A DNA stretch of 64,000 bases, from the NCBI GenBank assembly GCA_004794655.1, contig SMMW01000056.1, forward strand, positions 868,001-932,000. The letters are read 5' to 3'. This document shows, piece by piece, positions 48,475 through 63,005 of the stretch. This DNA comes from Marisa cornuarietis (Eukaryota > Mollusca > Gastropoda > Architaenioglossa > Ampullariidae). Each line of letters opens with the position of its first letter. Within the stretch, counting starts at the first letter, position 1. The notes below the pieces were generated by a model. The model searched no databases. It saw only the letters and a list, made by a program, of their open reading frames with translations, and had not been told where the DNA came from. The translations under genes were made by a program, and so were the position numbers.

Positions 48475-51400
48475 TAAAAAGCAAAGAGAGGGTGAGTCGG
48501 AAGTCACGATAACAAACGTTTCTAACTGATCCCATTTGGCACCTAGTCCACTTCCATCCGCAAGTTCTGTTCCCCCAGCAACCTCCATGAAGGGATACCT
48601 AGTGGTGTTCAGTACAGGAACACAGCCAATACCCCTTCCCCCTCCTTCCAATCAAATTCGCGACATGGAAATGTTGTTCTGGGCGTGCTTTTCCTAATGA
48701 GGCCCGATTTAAATTGATTAAACGTCCAAATATTTCTTCTCCCATTTGTCACTGTAATGAAAGTGCCTCTTAGCGTTTGGCGGCATATTCATTGGCAAGT
48801 CGGTTCGAAGACCATCTGAAACCGAATCCGGCAGAGCGTGAGGTCTTACTAGCCTGATCGGTGCCAGAACATGTCTGCAGCCCACAGCTCCGTGTAACTA
48901 AATTTTCAGAACTCATCTACTTCAAATGGATGTAGGTAAAAAGACAGAAAGATCCGGGTGGGTCTCTACAGGAAAATGCCTCGGCCCCGCAGGACTGCTA
49001 CGCTTCCAGAAGGCCGTCATGAACTTTGCATCCCAAGATCATCTTTCACCCTCCGAGTTGAAACTTCTCACGTATTCCCACCAATTAAAGCTTTTCACAG
49101 GCCAGTTACGCTTCCCTCCCTTGGGGGCAAGAAATGCTGTCACTACTTCAGCACGGGTTGATGTCGTGAATCGCACGAAAACTTGAGATTCTACATGCGC
49201 CATGTCCACCAGAGTCTGACGCTATGTTAATGGACCACAGACACTGGACCTAACGGATGAGTCCCCCTTACCTCCCCCCCTTACCAACGCTCACTGAATT
49301 CAGTAAAAGTAGCTGCAGACACCCTCTCCCCAGCCCTCGTAGTACATCGATGGGCTTTAACTCCTTATGCTCTGTTTTGTTAGTTCCGCTCTGAGCATTA
49401 AACTTTGCCCACGTGAGCGCCTAATCTGGTGTTTAACAAGACCGCTATGAAATGTTGATTAATCACACTTTCTTCTTGCCGAGTCTTCTATCCTCGATTT
49501 AGAACCGTTGGGCTTTGAGACTGCAAGCGATAGGACAAGTATTTCTCTTGGAACCCCGGGATGGCAAAGTTTATAAGCTACGTATACTTAAAATGTATGC
49601 ACAGCTATACCAAAGATAATGAATAAGAGTATTGAAAATAAAACAGTAAACTGAATCAGATCCGCTGCTGACTTTTGCAAGCTACCTATCAAACGTAAGG
49701 GACTTAGTTGGGGATGCGTAACCATAAAAGATCTTCCCTTGCCACCTTCCCACACAAATCGCTTTAAAAAAAGAGGGGAAAAGAGAAATGAGCTCTGTCA
49801 TTAGAGGAGAGTGCTGTCTGATGGCTACTGGCGCAGTGACAGGGAGACTATTGTGGCACAGCAAACGGTCTGACACAAAGACCTGTCCAAGTTTGGCGAC
49901 TCCGGCTGTCAAATCTGTCACGAGTGATGTATCGATGTTTACAAAAACTAGTGTCTCGGTGGTAACATTTGTTCGCAATAATTATTTTACTATCTCTACC
50001 CTCACCCAGAACTTTTATTTCGAATCTGATGAAAATGGGGAAGATGTGTGGGTCGCTTGTTAGCCAGTGCCGTGTTGGGTGGGAGCTGGAGGGGGGATAT
50101 TTAAAATGGAGCAAAGATGTGTGTAAAGTCTTTCTTTCGCATGGCTACAAGTAATTAAAAAAAAGCCAACACCCCAAAACAATGAAAGAATACCTCCACG
50201 ACCACTTTCTCAACCAACTGAGTAACCAACCAAGCAGGCAGCCAATCAGATCTTGACTTCAACAGCTATTTTTAAGATATACAACTGAAACAGTTTTAAA
50301 TCTACGGCGCTCACATTGCGGCTATTCTAATTTGGGATAAAGATAATAATACTTATTATATCTTACTTCACCATATTACCTCCTGATAATCATACTGTCA
50401 TAATATTCCATGTCACACTAAAATAGTTCATGCTATCTGCAGCCCAACCATAGCACTGGTAACTATATGCTCATTTGTCTAAGTTCAGTCTATCACAATC
50501 TGATGACTGAACCTTTTCTCGGATCACGCAGTTCAAGGCTGACACGAAGTTGGGGACGGGGGAGGCTGTTAAGTAGGGAAACAGGACCATGAACCTGACT
50601 TTCACTCCAAGATTTTTTATTTTATTTTGTAGCCCGGGCGACCTCACAAAGAACACAATTCGCATTTACAACAGGAAAGGGACTTTACTCGTTCGTCTCG
50701 TGAGACGGGAAAGAACTTAATTGACGAAGGTTGTCCATCGACGCTTACAGCGCATGAAAGTACGGCCTATGCCACAACAAGGATCTGCTTTGAGACCCCC
50801 TCCCCTTCCACTTTTCTCTGAAGAATACTTTCCGGCACCCACTTTACACATTCAAACTTTCGGGAATCTTCAGGATAAAATCAGACGAAGAGACATACGA
50901 ATGCCACTCTCACATAGCTAGTCGATCACTTTGACCAAAGTCTGCGTTCAGTTCGATGTGCATCGCCAGCCGAAGAGAAAGTAGTAGTTCACAAGCTGTC
51001 GCATTCAGTACTGGCTCTAGATTATAAATCGACCTCCTAGACTGTTTTTTTTATTACCGGGACCCGCAATGATTCCGGTCCACAGCTAAGCCTAGTGTAA
51101 AGGTACCTCTGCTTGATAACCACGACCCATGAGCAGTCTTCAAAAACGACGAGCACCCCTTGTCAGTGGCACAGCAAAATCAGAAGTTCTCGATTACTTT
51201 CATCAAATTGTGTCCTGATAGTTTGAAAGTCTGATTCATTTGGTGACAAGGAAGGGTGCTAGGGAAGGATGAGAGAAACAAACCCTCACCCACACCCCAA
51301 AACCCGAGGGACTGCGACAAGGAGTAGAAGAGGCTTAGCTCAGACCTCAGGCAAAAAACTTGGCTCCTCTGCTTGAAAATTGCGTTCTGCTCGCACGTGC

Positions 51401-53390
51401 TCATGCATGCGCGTTCCTCGTTGCCGCACCCTCCAGAACGGAGGCTGAGTCGCAGCTAATTGATGACCCGTGACCTGTCGCGCGGCTCTCACACGTGCAG
51501 CCCGCGTGTCACAAGCGACCACGTGACCAAGTGACGACTCCGGCGGGAGAGCCGCGCGCTCCTGTCTGGCCTGTTTCTTTTTTTCCGCCCTTCTCCTTTC
51601 TTTCCTTTTCTCTTTTTTTTGTCACCTTTGAGCAACGGAATTTTATGCCATGTATGGGCCACGTCATGGTGCTCGCGAAAATAAAGACGGATGAAAACTG
51701 GACAAAACCATCCACGTACGCCAAAGATAAAACAAAGTAATGTGTACGAGGTTTTTTTTTAAAGTGTCTACAAATAAAAATATCCCCTGAGAAAGATTTT
51801 AAACTTCTGAGTGTTGTAACAGCATAAACATTTTGGCTACGTTTGCGACATCTTGATGTCAGGTTATTACTCGTATGTTAGACAATCTGCATATTAATAA
51901 AGATTTTAAACATTATTTATGTTTTAGCGTAAACACTCTAGATGAACACACACACACACACACGCTGAATGAGGGAGAGGAGAAACTCTCCAGGACTAGT
52001 GAGCAGCTTCCTAGTTTACGAGCGATCGAAGTGGGTGCGCATCTTACACTGAACAAGTCATAAGCTTCGCATTTCTCTGATCCTAACGATGGTGTGCGCA
52101 CACACTCAGCTACAAAGGGGAAAACGTGGTCCGAGTGTTACCAGCATGCAGAGAGAAGTTTGTATATCGAATTGGGAAAGTCTGGGTCGTCATACATTTT
52201 CTGGACCCATTGGAATACAAGCTGCTCGAGGGACCACGCAATACCAGTAGTGTGCTTCACGAGGGGATTCAGCGAGCACCAGTGGTCCACAAGCAAGAAG
52301 AGGACAGAGGACAGACCGAAGACGGAGCGAGGAGATATGAAAACAAAATGCAAACCAGCCGAGGACGGACTGGCCACAGACCAGATCGATTCAACATCGG
52401 CAACGTCTTTCACATGTTGTCCACGAGCCGGCAATCCGATAGGTAATAAAGGCAGCGCAACCATTAGCCTTATTTCATCAGGGAGATGGCCCACGTTCGG
52501 ATCCGGCGGTCATTAAAGGGCGGATAATTAGGACAGAACGTTAAACGCAGCCTTCTGAAAGAAGAGCCGAGAAAGGGGGGGGGGGTGGACGGGGGAGAGG
52601 GAAGGGCGCTAGCATCTGTAGCACATCGCGGATGCTCCATCTATAACTCTGCTGAAGGATTTGTTTTTCGTGTTGGAAGAGTTCAATCCCGAACAGCGGG
52701 GCTACAATTACAATCTGCAGCAGTCACTCACTTGCTCACACACTCTTTTCTGGAATATGCCATTTCTATGGCTGATATTTATACAGACAAAACTTATAGC
52801 TTCATTTCCTTTTAAAGGCTTCTAATGCACTCTAGACGCACAAGCATGAGAGAGTGAGAGACAAAATCAGTGAAAAAAACTTGATAAACTTATGGTTTTA
52901 TTAACATCATTATTACTTACCGTAAATTTAGTTCTTTCCTTAGAGGAAAGTGGTTGGATGGAGGAAACAATTTTTGCAGATACAACTCAAAACACAGCAA
53001 GCCAAAAAAAATAAAAAATAAAAAAATAATAAAAAAGCGAACATACTTAACAGCAGTTCACTGATTCTTATATTGTGTGAGTTTTCACAAGTAAGTCCTT
53101 ACACTCATGCATTTGTAGCTGTTTTATTTTGTCAACACCCAGGACAACACCAAGTCCGTTGATTTCACTAGCACCCTGAAACTCGCAGTCCTCACCACAC
53201 AGCACAAGAGTTGCTTCCCTTCCCCCAACTGCCTGTCCACCACCACGCACGAGCAACTCATGGCAAGATACTCTACATGACATTTCACGAGACCTCAACA
53301 CTGCACATTTCCAGGAAGTCTGCTGCTTGCATTACACACCACTCAGGTCAAAGCGAAGATCTTCGTCCACCTCGAGTGATTTGTGCGATA
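48475..53390. other. anonymous stretch
   Basis: No gene or element was recognised. Paired open frames on opposite strands (49.7-50.1, 51.3-51.7 and 52.1-52.5 kb) carry no motif. A short AC run is at 51950-51963 and A-rich low complexity at 53005-53035. Confidence 0.45.
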
Positions 53391-53394
53391 GGGA

Positions 53395-53419
53395 GGTGGT
53401 GGTGGTGGTGGTGGTGGTG
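53395..53419. repeat. (GGT)8 microsatellite
   Basis: Perfect trinucleotide array. Confidence 0.95.
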
Positions 53420-53614
53420 CGTGGGGGTATGGCCCGTAAGAGTAATGAAAGAAAAGAAGTACCTAAAGAAACCACCCGAAAATTAGTTCTGTGAACGGGT
53501 GTCACGTTAAGAGTATTTGACAAGGGTTTATTTTTTCGAGTAATTTTATTAAGCTCTTCATGTCCCTTTTGAGTGGCGAAAGAATAAAAATATCTTGAAC
53601 CTTAAGAAAAGAAC

Positions 53615-53725
53615 ATGTGATCCTTAATGAGATCTGAACTTAAGATCAAGCGATTCCCACAGAGGTGGTGACATGCGAGTGTTCTTTTTTTTCTTCTTCT
53701 TTAACCACTAATCTACGGAACCGCC
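53615..53725 (-). mobile_element. tRNA-SINE (family 1) fragment with internal purine insertion
   Basis: On minus, GTAGATTAGTGGTTAAA, then an A/G-rich insert of about 17 nt, then AACACTCGCATGTCACCAC and AAGTTCAGATCTCATTA align to GTAGTGTAGTGGTTAAAACA, CTCGCTTGTCACCAC and GGGTTCAGATCTCGTCT of the copy at 23751. The downstream core is not recognisable. Confidence 0.65.
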
Positions 53726-54253
53726 TGTAGAGGTGAAAGTTCACATATTGATTTGAAGCAGGAGACGTTATGCTGACAGAATATTTAGTTGCAGCATCAA
53801 CAATAAATTGTAGTTTGAGTAATCAAAATAATTTAACATGACATTTAACTTTTATGATGTTTTCAAATATTTATATCTAAGTTTAGCTTGTTTTTTAACT
53901 GCCTTCTCCCGTCACATACTCACTTCTGTACCGTAAAGTACAGTGGTTACAGTAATGTTATCAAATAAATAAATAAATAGGTTTCTCTGCTGTTTTCACA
54001 CAAAGTTCAAAACTCCTGGACGAGAGCTCAGTAATGTCTTTGGTGTCAGCACATAAGCACCCTCTAGGGTTGTCATTTCTGCAAACATTATGAGCTATTA
54101 TTGTAGTTAAATGACTGGGCAGATTATAACCAGACCTAATTATCGTGTTACTCGCTTAATTATTGATGAAATTATTAGTTAATCATTTAGAATTAACATC
54201 ATTATGAATTATGACATGCAGCGAACGCTTACAAGATATACGAGAGGGAAGCA

Positions 54254-54288
<35 letters not shown>
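54254..54288. repeat. (GT)n(GA)n compound microsatellite
   Basis: A GT run passes directly into a GA run. Confidence 0.95.
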
Positions 54289-54769
54289 AAGAACCCAGAC
54301 AGAGAGACCTAAACGAAATGTGTTTAAACGTGTTATGGCGAATAAAAGATTCCGGCTCCCATTCCGCTCCCCCACTTCCTGTCAGTGAGACACGCGATCA
54401 CTATCACATCACATGATTCACACCACGATCACATCACATCAGACCAACGGTAGTAAGACAGTTAAAGACAGACGTCAATAACGCCGCTGACATACACCGC
54501 CACGACTGGCGGACTCATGTCAGGAACAAATCAAAACCCACAACTTGACGTACACGGGTGTACAGCTGTGCTCTCACCTTGTCTACCTGTCAATCAAAAG
54601 CACCGCTCCACCCCTAAAACACCTCCCCTGCTGCGTTCCTCCACCCTTGCAGTTCCGAAGTCAGTCGCGCGCGAAATGGTGCGTGGTTGCGTTCGGCGCC
54701 AGCCAGCGGCAACTGTCGTCTGCTACCCTCCGAACGCGCGCACCTCATTCACACGGCCGCGCACACTTT

Positions 54770-54820
54770 GAAGGGGCGTGCCCAACCAATCAGGAGCGCT
54801 GCTGCAAGTCACGTGCTCAG
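54770..54820 (+). promoter_or_regulatory. candidate promoter of the sulfotransferase gene
   Basis: Within a CpG-rich stretch (about 54660-54830) there are a GC/KLF-type box (GGGGCGTG, 54773-54780), a CCAAT box (CCAATCAG from 54786) and an E-box CACGTG (54810-54815), all within 45 bp and about 630 bp upstream of the ATG of the sulfotransferase exon. No TATA box stands out. The link to the gene is by position only. A possible 5'-UTR intron (CAG|GTAAGG at 55128/55129 to ...CTACAG at 55266) would fit but has a poor pyrimidine tract. Confidence 0.35.
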
Positions 54821-55356
54821 CCAGCCTGTCAATGCTGGCGAACGCCTTTTTTCATGCGCTGGTGTACATGGTGGTGGCGTCAGGATTCGAGTTTGATGGG
54901 AGTTGGTGTGTCGAGGGTGTGTCGTGTGTGTTTACACTTCCCTCAAATTCGCTCTCTACATATTTCTAACCCGGACCATCAGTGATCTAGCCGTGATACT
55001 GGATTTGATTTACGTGAAGACAAAAAAATGCAAGCACCATTTCCCACCTGCACAAGTTTGAGTTTTTTCCCAAACATCGGATATTAATCGCAAGTCAGGA
55101 CAGTTACACGTTGCAAGTGAAAAGACAGGTAAGGATTGTTTCGCTCGTAAACAGCAGCAGTTTTCAGACAAAAATTCAAAAAAGGATCGCGGCGTGGAGA
55201 AGTGTACCTGAACTGCAAATGTGCGTCAAAATCATGGGGACTAGACCCATAACATTCCGACTACAGGTTGGCCCACGGCTGGGTAGACGAGCAACATCTT
55301 GAGCTGGACGTTGGGACATCAGCTAAGTTCTTGACCCTCCTGGGGGATCTTGGTAA

Positions 55357-56271
<915 letters not shown>

Positions 56272-56975
56272 TGAGAGCCCTCGTCACCTTCAGCCTGTCT
56301 GTGTTCTTCGTCACTTAACCCAACTACACCACACAACTGTTGTATCAAGAGCTAGAGGGGGTAAAGATCCCATGGTTGTAGTGTGTGTGTGTGTGTTCGC
56401 GCAGATGTATTTTGCTCGACATCCCCACAATATTGTTTTCTAGCACATCCTTCGAAGTTAGATTTCATCTGTTTATCCGCGTAGTCTTGCAGTCCGAGTG
56501 TCTGTGCTGGGTGTTTGACCCGACTTCTTTTATCTGACACCACTATCATCCCTCACATTATCTCCACCCTCCGCCATCCCACAATCATCCTGATCAACAA
56601 TACTTCCGTCAAACTATTATGTGCACGCTCGCTTCACGAATAGGGTGGGCTATAGTTTGTCTTGCCTGGAGGGTTTCACTGACCAGCCCTGTCTCTACTT
56701 TATCGCGACATGCCATCCAGACAGGCTAATCAAGCACGGCGAGTCCTCGATCAGATAAAAGATGGCTGTATCATGTACTTCGCAGAAGCTGCAGCCAACC
56801 CTCTGCTGTGTCATCACGGCTGGTGGGGCATCGAGTTACAATATTAGTATCTCGCGTCCCTGTCCTTCTTTTGAGAGAGAGAGAAAAGCTGGTATACTTC
56901 AATATTTCAATAATTATTGTCATTGGTAAGAGAGTGACAGATGCATTGTCAGAAGACCCTGAGTGGCCCGATATC

Positions 56976-56976
56976 T

Positions 56977-57021
<45 letters not shown>

Positions 57022-57022
57022 C
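56976..57022. repeat. (GT)12(GA)11 compound microsatellite
   Basis: A GT run passes directly into a GA run. Confidence 0.97.
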
Positions 57023-58325
57023 GAAAGAGGAAAAGTGATGCGGAAAACACACATTTCCAAATAAGTGTCACAATATTCATCCGCAGAGTGAGGGGGGGGG
57101 TATAATTATTTGCACGAGTCGTACGAAGTTTTCAGGTTCTTACTGGTTATAAATAGACTAATAAGTTAGCTATAAAAAAAGGGATGTAATGCGGTTTTAA
57201 TGTTTTCCCCAGAAGTTGTCTGCGTGTACGCACGTGAGTATTTGTCTGATCATTCGAGACTGAGCATGCGACATCAGAAGACATTTTCAACTACAGCTCT
57301 CATTCACCTAAGCAATAAACCACGATGCGTTGTAGGGGTAAAAAGGGGGGGGGTGCGGGGGTCAAAACCACAACAGCAGACATGAACTAGACACTTCGCG
57401 GTCGAAAGACAGACTCAAACTCAAAGCTTCGGGTGGCTGCACAAAGAGGCGCCGGTCGGGTGGGCAAATTATAGCAACGGCTTTATTCCTGAAGGTGATC
57501 GGCGCCTTGAAGTTCGGACGGGCACCCGACTCGGTGAAGTGGAGCGTAATACGTTAGGCATCGCTCCTCAAGTGCAGTCAGACGCGACCTTAGGGGACAG
57601 AACAACTCAAGTAAACAACTGTGGGTGTAGAGGAGATTTTTGAACGAAGAACCCACGCATTCGACGTGTGCTGTGCACTTCTGCACAGGCTAGCCATAGG
57701 ACGGCCACTTTCTATCCCTTCTCCACCCCGTGACACCTACTTCACACCCTCACGCCAGGCTGCTCACGTGTATGCGACAAATACTTCCCACTCCACCGAT
57801 GGCCACTTCAAAGGCCCGGAGCTAGAAGACGGGAACTTAGTGACCGTCCAGTTGGGCGCCAACACTTTAATTCATTTGGTGCCAGTCATGGACTCAGATG
57901 AGAAACTTGGTCATAAAGCAGTGGACCGCTCGGAACAAGGCTCAAGACACGATTTTTTTGGAAGGGGTTGGTGGGTCGAGTAGTCTGCTAAGCAAATATC
58001 TTACATGGAAAAACAAAAATAGATATAACTATAATAAATATTTATAATTTAATAAAATAGGGAGGAGTGGAATAAAAGAGAAAGTAGGACGGACATTTAA
58101 AGGCTTTGATCATTTAGAACTAAATGTGCATCCTTCATGAATTATTATTCAGGACCTATTATTCTTATGATCACATCAGCAGCTGTTGACAAATACGTGT
58201 TTGTATTTATTTTGGGTATTGGAAAGCCACCTAACAGACTGTATGCCATGTAAATACCATTTCTGTCATCTGTCTGCACGGTGCCATTCAACAATGGTAC
58301 GCTCATTAATCACCCATATAATTCC

Positions 58326-58376
<51 letters not shown>
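58326..58376. repeat. (AT)n(GT)n compound microsatellite
   Basis: An AT run followed by about 17 GT units. Confidence 0.97.
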
Positions 58377-58379
<3 letters not shown>

Positions 58380-58708
58380 CAAACACCTTATTGTAGATTT
58401 GAAGTTCTTGTGCAATAGTATTAAGTATCTGAAGGCAGGTCAGCTCGTCTGTACACTTACTCTCACACGGTCTTTGGGTGTACTGCTGTTCTCATGCACG
58501 TAACACTCTTGTGATATCACACTGCTAGTGGCACAGTGCGTGAGTTTGCTGCATGTGCTATATGCATGTTTGCAATAGTACTGAACCTAAACATTCCGTG
58601 TTCTGAGTCACTGACAGTGCGTCCTGCCATTACACACACCCTCGACCACGCTCTCGGTTATCTGCCAATACTAAAGTGTGGGCGATGTGCGAGAAGTGAC
58701 GAGTTTAA

Positions 58709-58739
<31 letters not shown>

Positions 58740-58763
58740 ATGTGTGTGTGTGTGTGTGTGTGT
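58709..58763. repeat. (GCGT)n(TG)n compound microsatellite
   Basis: A GCGT array passes into a TG run, a fully alternating purine-pyrimidine tract. Confidence 0.97.
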
Positions 58764-60661
58764 TGCTACAGTCAGACTATAGAGATCGAAGGAGATTATC
58801 AGTGACGCCCTCTAGAGTGTTATCGATTTGTATTGCGAGATAAAAGAAGAGAGTGGTGTGCACCGTAACACCGGGTGTGTGCGCACCTCTTCAGGTGATG
58901 TTGACCGCCATTTTCCAGTCGCTGTTTGACATTCACTCAAAGTGCGACTAGCCGTCTGGAAAGTCTCGCCTCCTAATGAAGGCGCTATGGGGGAGAGGGA
59001 GGCTAATGAAGTATGTTTTCTTTTCAGACTCAGAATGGTTGTGCATGTGTGTGTAGCTTATAGAAAGAAAGAGAATGAGGAGCGACGGAAGAGATATAAT
59101 TCGGTATTTATTGTTTGTGCACTCAACCATGTCGAGAGCGACTGTCGGAAAGTAACATTGTTGTTTCAATATGCATTGTTACGGTTTCGCAGCAACTTTC
59201 GAGATGAAGCTAGCAGTCTTCAAAGCAACCATAGGCATGAACACCTTGAGGGCATTCGGCAAAGCCAGACCTTCACCTTGAGTTCCTGGAGGAGCTTGCA
59301 CTCTGTAGGATGTGCTCGGTGGTCTGTTCTGCCTTCTTACACACAAAGGGGATGATACAAAGTGTAGCTTCTAGTGCAGGTGGTGCATTAGCTTGTTGTG
59401 TCCTGTCCTGGGGCGGAAAATAATCAACTGGTTCGACGTGGACAGGTGATGGTCGCTGTAAAATAATCGTTTATCTCGCAAATCGATAATATAATTTTCT
59501 ATGGTCATTGCCATACTCTCTCGGATACGGGTGACGGCGATAGAGTTCTGTTCATGGCTGCTATCATCTGTGTGACAGCCTGTGATCTTCATCACACCGC
59601 TCCTTGCTGTCCATCTCACCTGTCTACCAGTCGTGTCACACGTGACCGTGTCACTGGGGTGTCATGACGACGGTAAGAAGCCATCTTTCTTGCTGACATT
59701 TCGATAACTGGCCGCTGTTTCTTCTTACACGTTAAAATCTTCTTCCTCTACTTTCGCCACCAAAAAACTGGTTTGACCCTGATTCATCAGTACCGTTCAG
59801 TCTGTGAGAAAACTGTCACTGAAGTTGAAGTTCGCTTTTTATACACTTCTGAAGCATGTGACATTCTTCGTGAAAAATGTAGTTTCTTTCAAATATCTTA
59901 CATAAAGATTTTCGAGCATGTGCTGATACTAAAGAGCAAAGATTTTACTATCGCTGAGGCAAAATACATAGCTGAAGCAAGTAGAATTATGATAAAAAAA
60001 ATTAATCTCAGCAGGCACAAGTTAGAGAGCTAACTGCGCGAAGTTGGGCATTAGAATATTGTGGATGTAAAAATATGTAAACATAGTAGTAGTATATACG
60101 GTTTTATATATGTTCTTATATATCATCTTATATGTGCTTATATGTCTGCATTATTGTGAGAGGAAACTATGCTCAACCACCATCACCACTATGAAAACGC
60201 ATGATGATGATCATTCATAAGCCTTTGGTGTTTGACGGTCATAATTATATTCTCAGATTCGAATGTAATGAAAACATCCATTTATAAATGTTGATTTTTA
60301 TTTTCTGCTTTGTTTTGTTAATTCAAGATTTAAGTGTCTTTATTATTTCATCTTCTACGGGTATCGAGACATTCAGAATATACATATATACACTTATTCA
60401 TCCACATTCCTATCTATCTTTACATACAATATCTCTCACTCACAAACACATCAACTGGTCGGTTTTTAACAGCTAATATATTGAAAAAGAGTTGTCTTTT
60501 TCACTATCCTCTTCTAGAACTTTAAAAGCCCTTTAAAGCTTATCTCCGTATGTAATCATATAAATCAAAGTACATAATGTAAACAAGGGATAAACTTCTT
60601 GAGATGTTTCTTTCCTTCTCTCATTCTTATCTAAGTCACAGATGCATACACATATTAAAAT

Positions 60662-60740
60662 CTCTCTCTATATATATATATAATCTCTCTCTCTCTCTCA
60701 CACATACATACACACACACTAACACACACACACACACACT
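60662..60740. repeat. CT/TA/AC compound low-complexity tract
   Basis: CT, TA, CT and AC runs in succession. Confidence 0.9.
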
Positions 60741-62930
60741 CCCACAAATTTTTATTAATTCTTCCTTATCACCGTCCTCAGTAATAACATAAGAAATTGA
60801 GTTAATCTAGTGAAGGTCTTTTTATTTCTTGAAGTTAATAAAGAATGGAACTTATAAGCATTAGGACTGTGAGTATAGTAAGGAGATAAATTAACTATAT
60901 GTGATTAACAAATGTTTTACAAATGTTTTTTCTTTCCCTTTTTTCATCATAATGAAAACGCCAACGCCATTAAGATTGTCAGATGTCTCTCCCCACATCT
61001 CTCCAATATAAAATAAGAATGGAATATTATTTAATTACTTTAATTTTTTGTTGTTGTTAAAATGAGTAAATCTTAAACAATGTGAGAACCTTAAAAAATT
61101 ACAATGTTTGAACCACGCGCCGCATTTTCTCAGCTTTGCCGATAAGATTCTTATTAACATTCAGCAAAGTTGGTTCTTTAGCCATCATGGAAAACTATTT
61201 TTATTATAACTTGAATCTGTTTCATAAAGATTAGCAGAGTGAGAGGCAAAACACACTGAGTTGTACCAATAGCTACATGTCTCCAGTCATCAGTCATTGA
61301 GTTGCTTTCTTTCAACCCCCTCAACTGCGGTATGTGTTTGAATGAATAGGGGACTGATCGAATGGATAGACATGATTGAATTTTTTTTCACAGGTGCTTT
61401 AATATTATTATTATTAATAGTAGTAGTACATAGCCATCAGCTCTGATACCATCCGTTACAGACGTCAAGAGCCTAGACAAACTATTACCAGTTCACATAT
61501 TATTATGTCTGACAACATAGATACCACAGCAGCGATGATTTAAGTGGTAAACATCCACAAAGGTTTAACAAGATTCACAAATATTTCTACACATCACCCT
61601 TCATGGCATTTATCGTTCTCCATTCCTGAATAAAATTTATGGCGTGAGGGAACTAAAATCGAAGGGCTGAAAGCTTTTTAAATAAACTTCAACAAAAGAT
61701 TAATCAGATTTACAACAATAAGATTCACTTCATTTGATCGCACCTTCTCACAGCTCCGCTTTGCCTGTTTGTCTGCCCCGAGGGCGACAGCGTAGGCTCC
61801 CTTGTTGGGACCAACTGTTGCCCCGGGCAGTATCACGGCAGTACAGGAGCTCGATCGCGATGACACTACGTGATTAAACTCACGTGCCGACCTCATTCCA
61901 CTCTTGACCACAGGACGGCCACTCCCAAAGGCTGTCGCATACCAGGCTGTAAGCTCTCGTCAATGAAGCACTAGGGTTTCCCGCAACTGGAAACAGGAAA
62001 TGACGGAAAAGGAAACCTTGTCGATGCCTGGAAGCAGAACAGGGGCAAGCTCGGCTTGCGATATTTTCCTCCCGAAAGATGCGCCCGAAGCGGTAGTTGT
62101 TGGCTTGCTAGTCACAATCTGATTAAAGGTAAGCAAAGGAAATCCATCTGAGCGAGAAGCTGGTTTCTTTTAGCTCGACAGTATCAAGCTGATCAAACTG
62201 GATGTGTCACAGTGGACAGGTGGAAGCGAATGCGTCAATGTGCATGTGCCAATGTATTCGCTAAAATCGTCGGTGGTGAGAGATAAAACATCTAAGATGA
62301 CTGAGGATATTTGCAAGTCCTGTTTGCTGCCAAATCTTCCGATTTGGGTTGGAGAACGCCCACGCCTTGCAACTTACGAGGAAGAACTTTGTTGACTGCA
62401 AAGAAGTCCGTGTGCTCGAATCTGGGACAACTGCCTCTGAAAAGACTATTTTTTGGGCGGTGATAACGGGGAGTCACAATGGGTGGAAAGTACTAGAGCT
62501 AATCGTTACTGGGAAGACGATGGCTTTCTTGGGAGAAAAGACAAGGATTGTAGGGGTGAACGGAAACTGTAGAAGAGCATGTGCTGAAAAAAAAGACTTC
62601 ACTGCGAAGGTGAAGTGAAATTGTAGGATGTGAATCTGTGACCACTGGAGCTCTCGCCGTGTCATGTTCTGACGCTTTTGATGTATTTGGTTGCGTGTAA
62701 AGCTCTGGCAAAGATCAAACAAATTCTGCTCAAGATATCAAATTCAGTAAATTATCCCCTCCGATTGAAGGAAGGCCACAAGGCTGCGTGCGACGTGAAC
62801 TATATTCTTCGTAATTTGTGAAACAAACACTTAGATTATCGAAAAAAGATTGCGAAATTGGAGTCAAAACGAACTGCTGGTGTTAAATGAACATTTCGAT
62901 TCGTTCAGATTATACCTTATCGATATACTA

Positions 62931-63005
62931 GGGGCAGTCAAATGAAACGTAGCGGACGCCGGGCTTGTGTTTGCCAGGGTTCGCTACGTTTCTTTTTTAC
63001 TGCCC
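62931..63005. mobile_element. 75-bp hairpin micro-MITE
   Basis: The left arm GGGGCAGTCAAATGAAACGT continuing AGCG and the right arm (reverse complement GGGCAGTAAAAAAGAAACGT then AGCG) form a stem of about 24 bp with few mismatches and a loop of about 27 nt. TA dinucleotides lie close outside both ends, as expected of mariner-type insertions. There is no coding capacity. Confidence 0.65.

Noticed and set aside
52094..52516. 140-codon plus-strand frame overlapping 106- and 118-codon frames
   Set aside because: Three mutually overlapping frames without a motif indicate compositionally open DNA rather than a gene.
59773..60033. 86-codon plus-strand open frame with protein-like composition
   Set aside because: It starts at TTG and no family was recognised. 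Frames of this length are frequent by chance in 64 kb, so it is not annotated as a gene.
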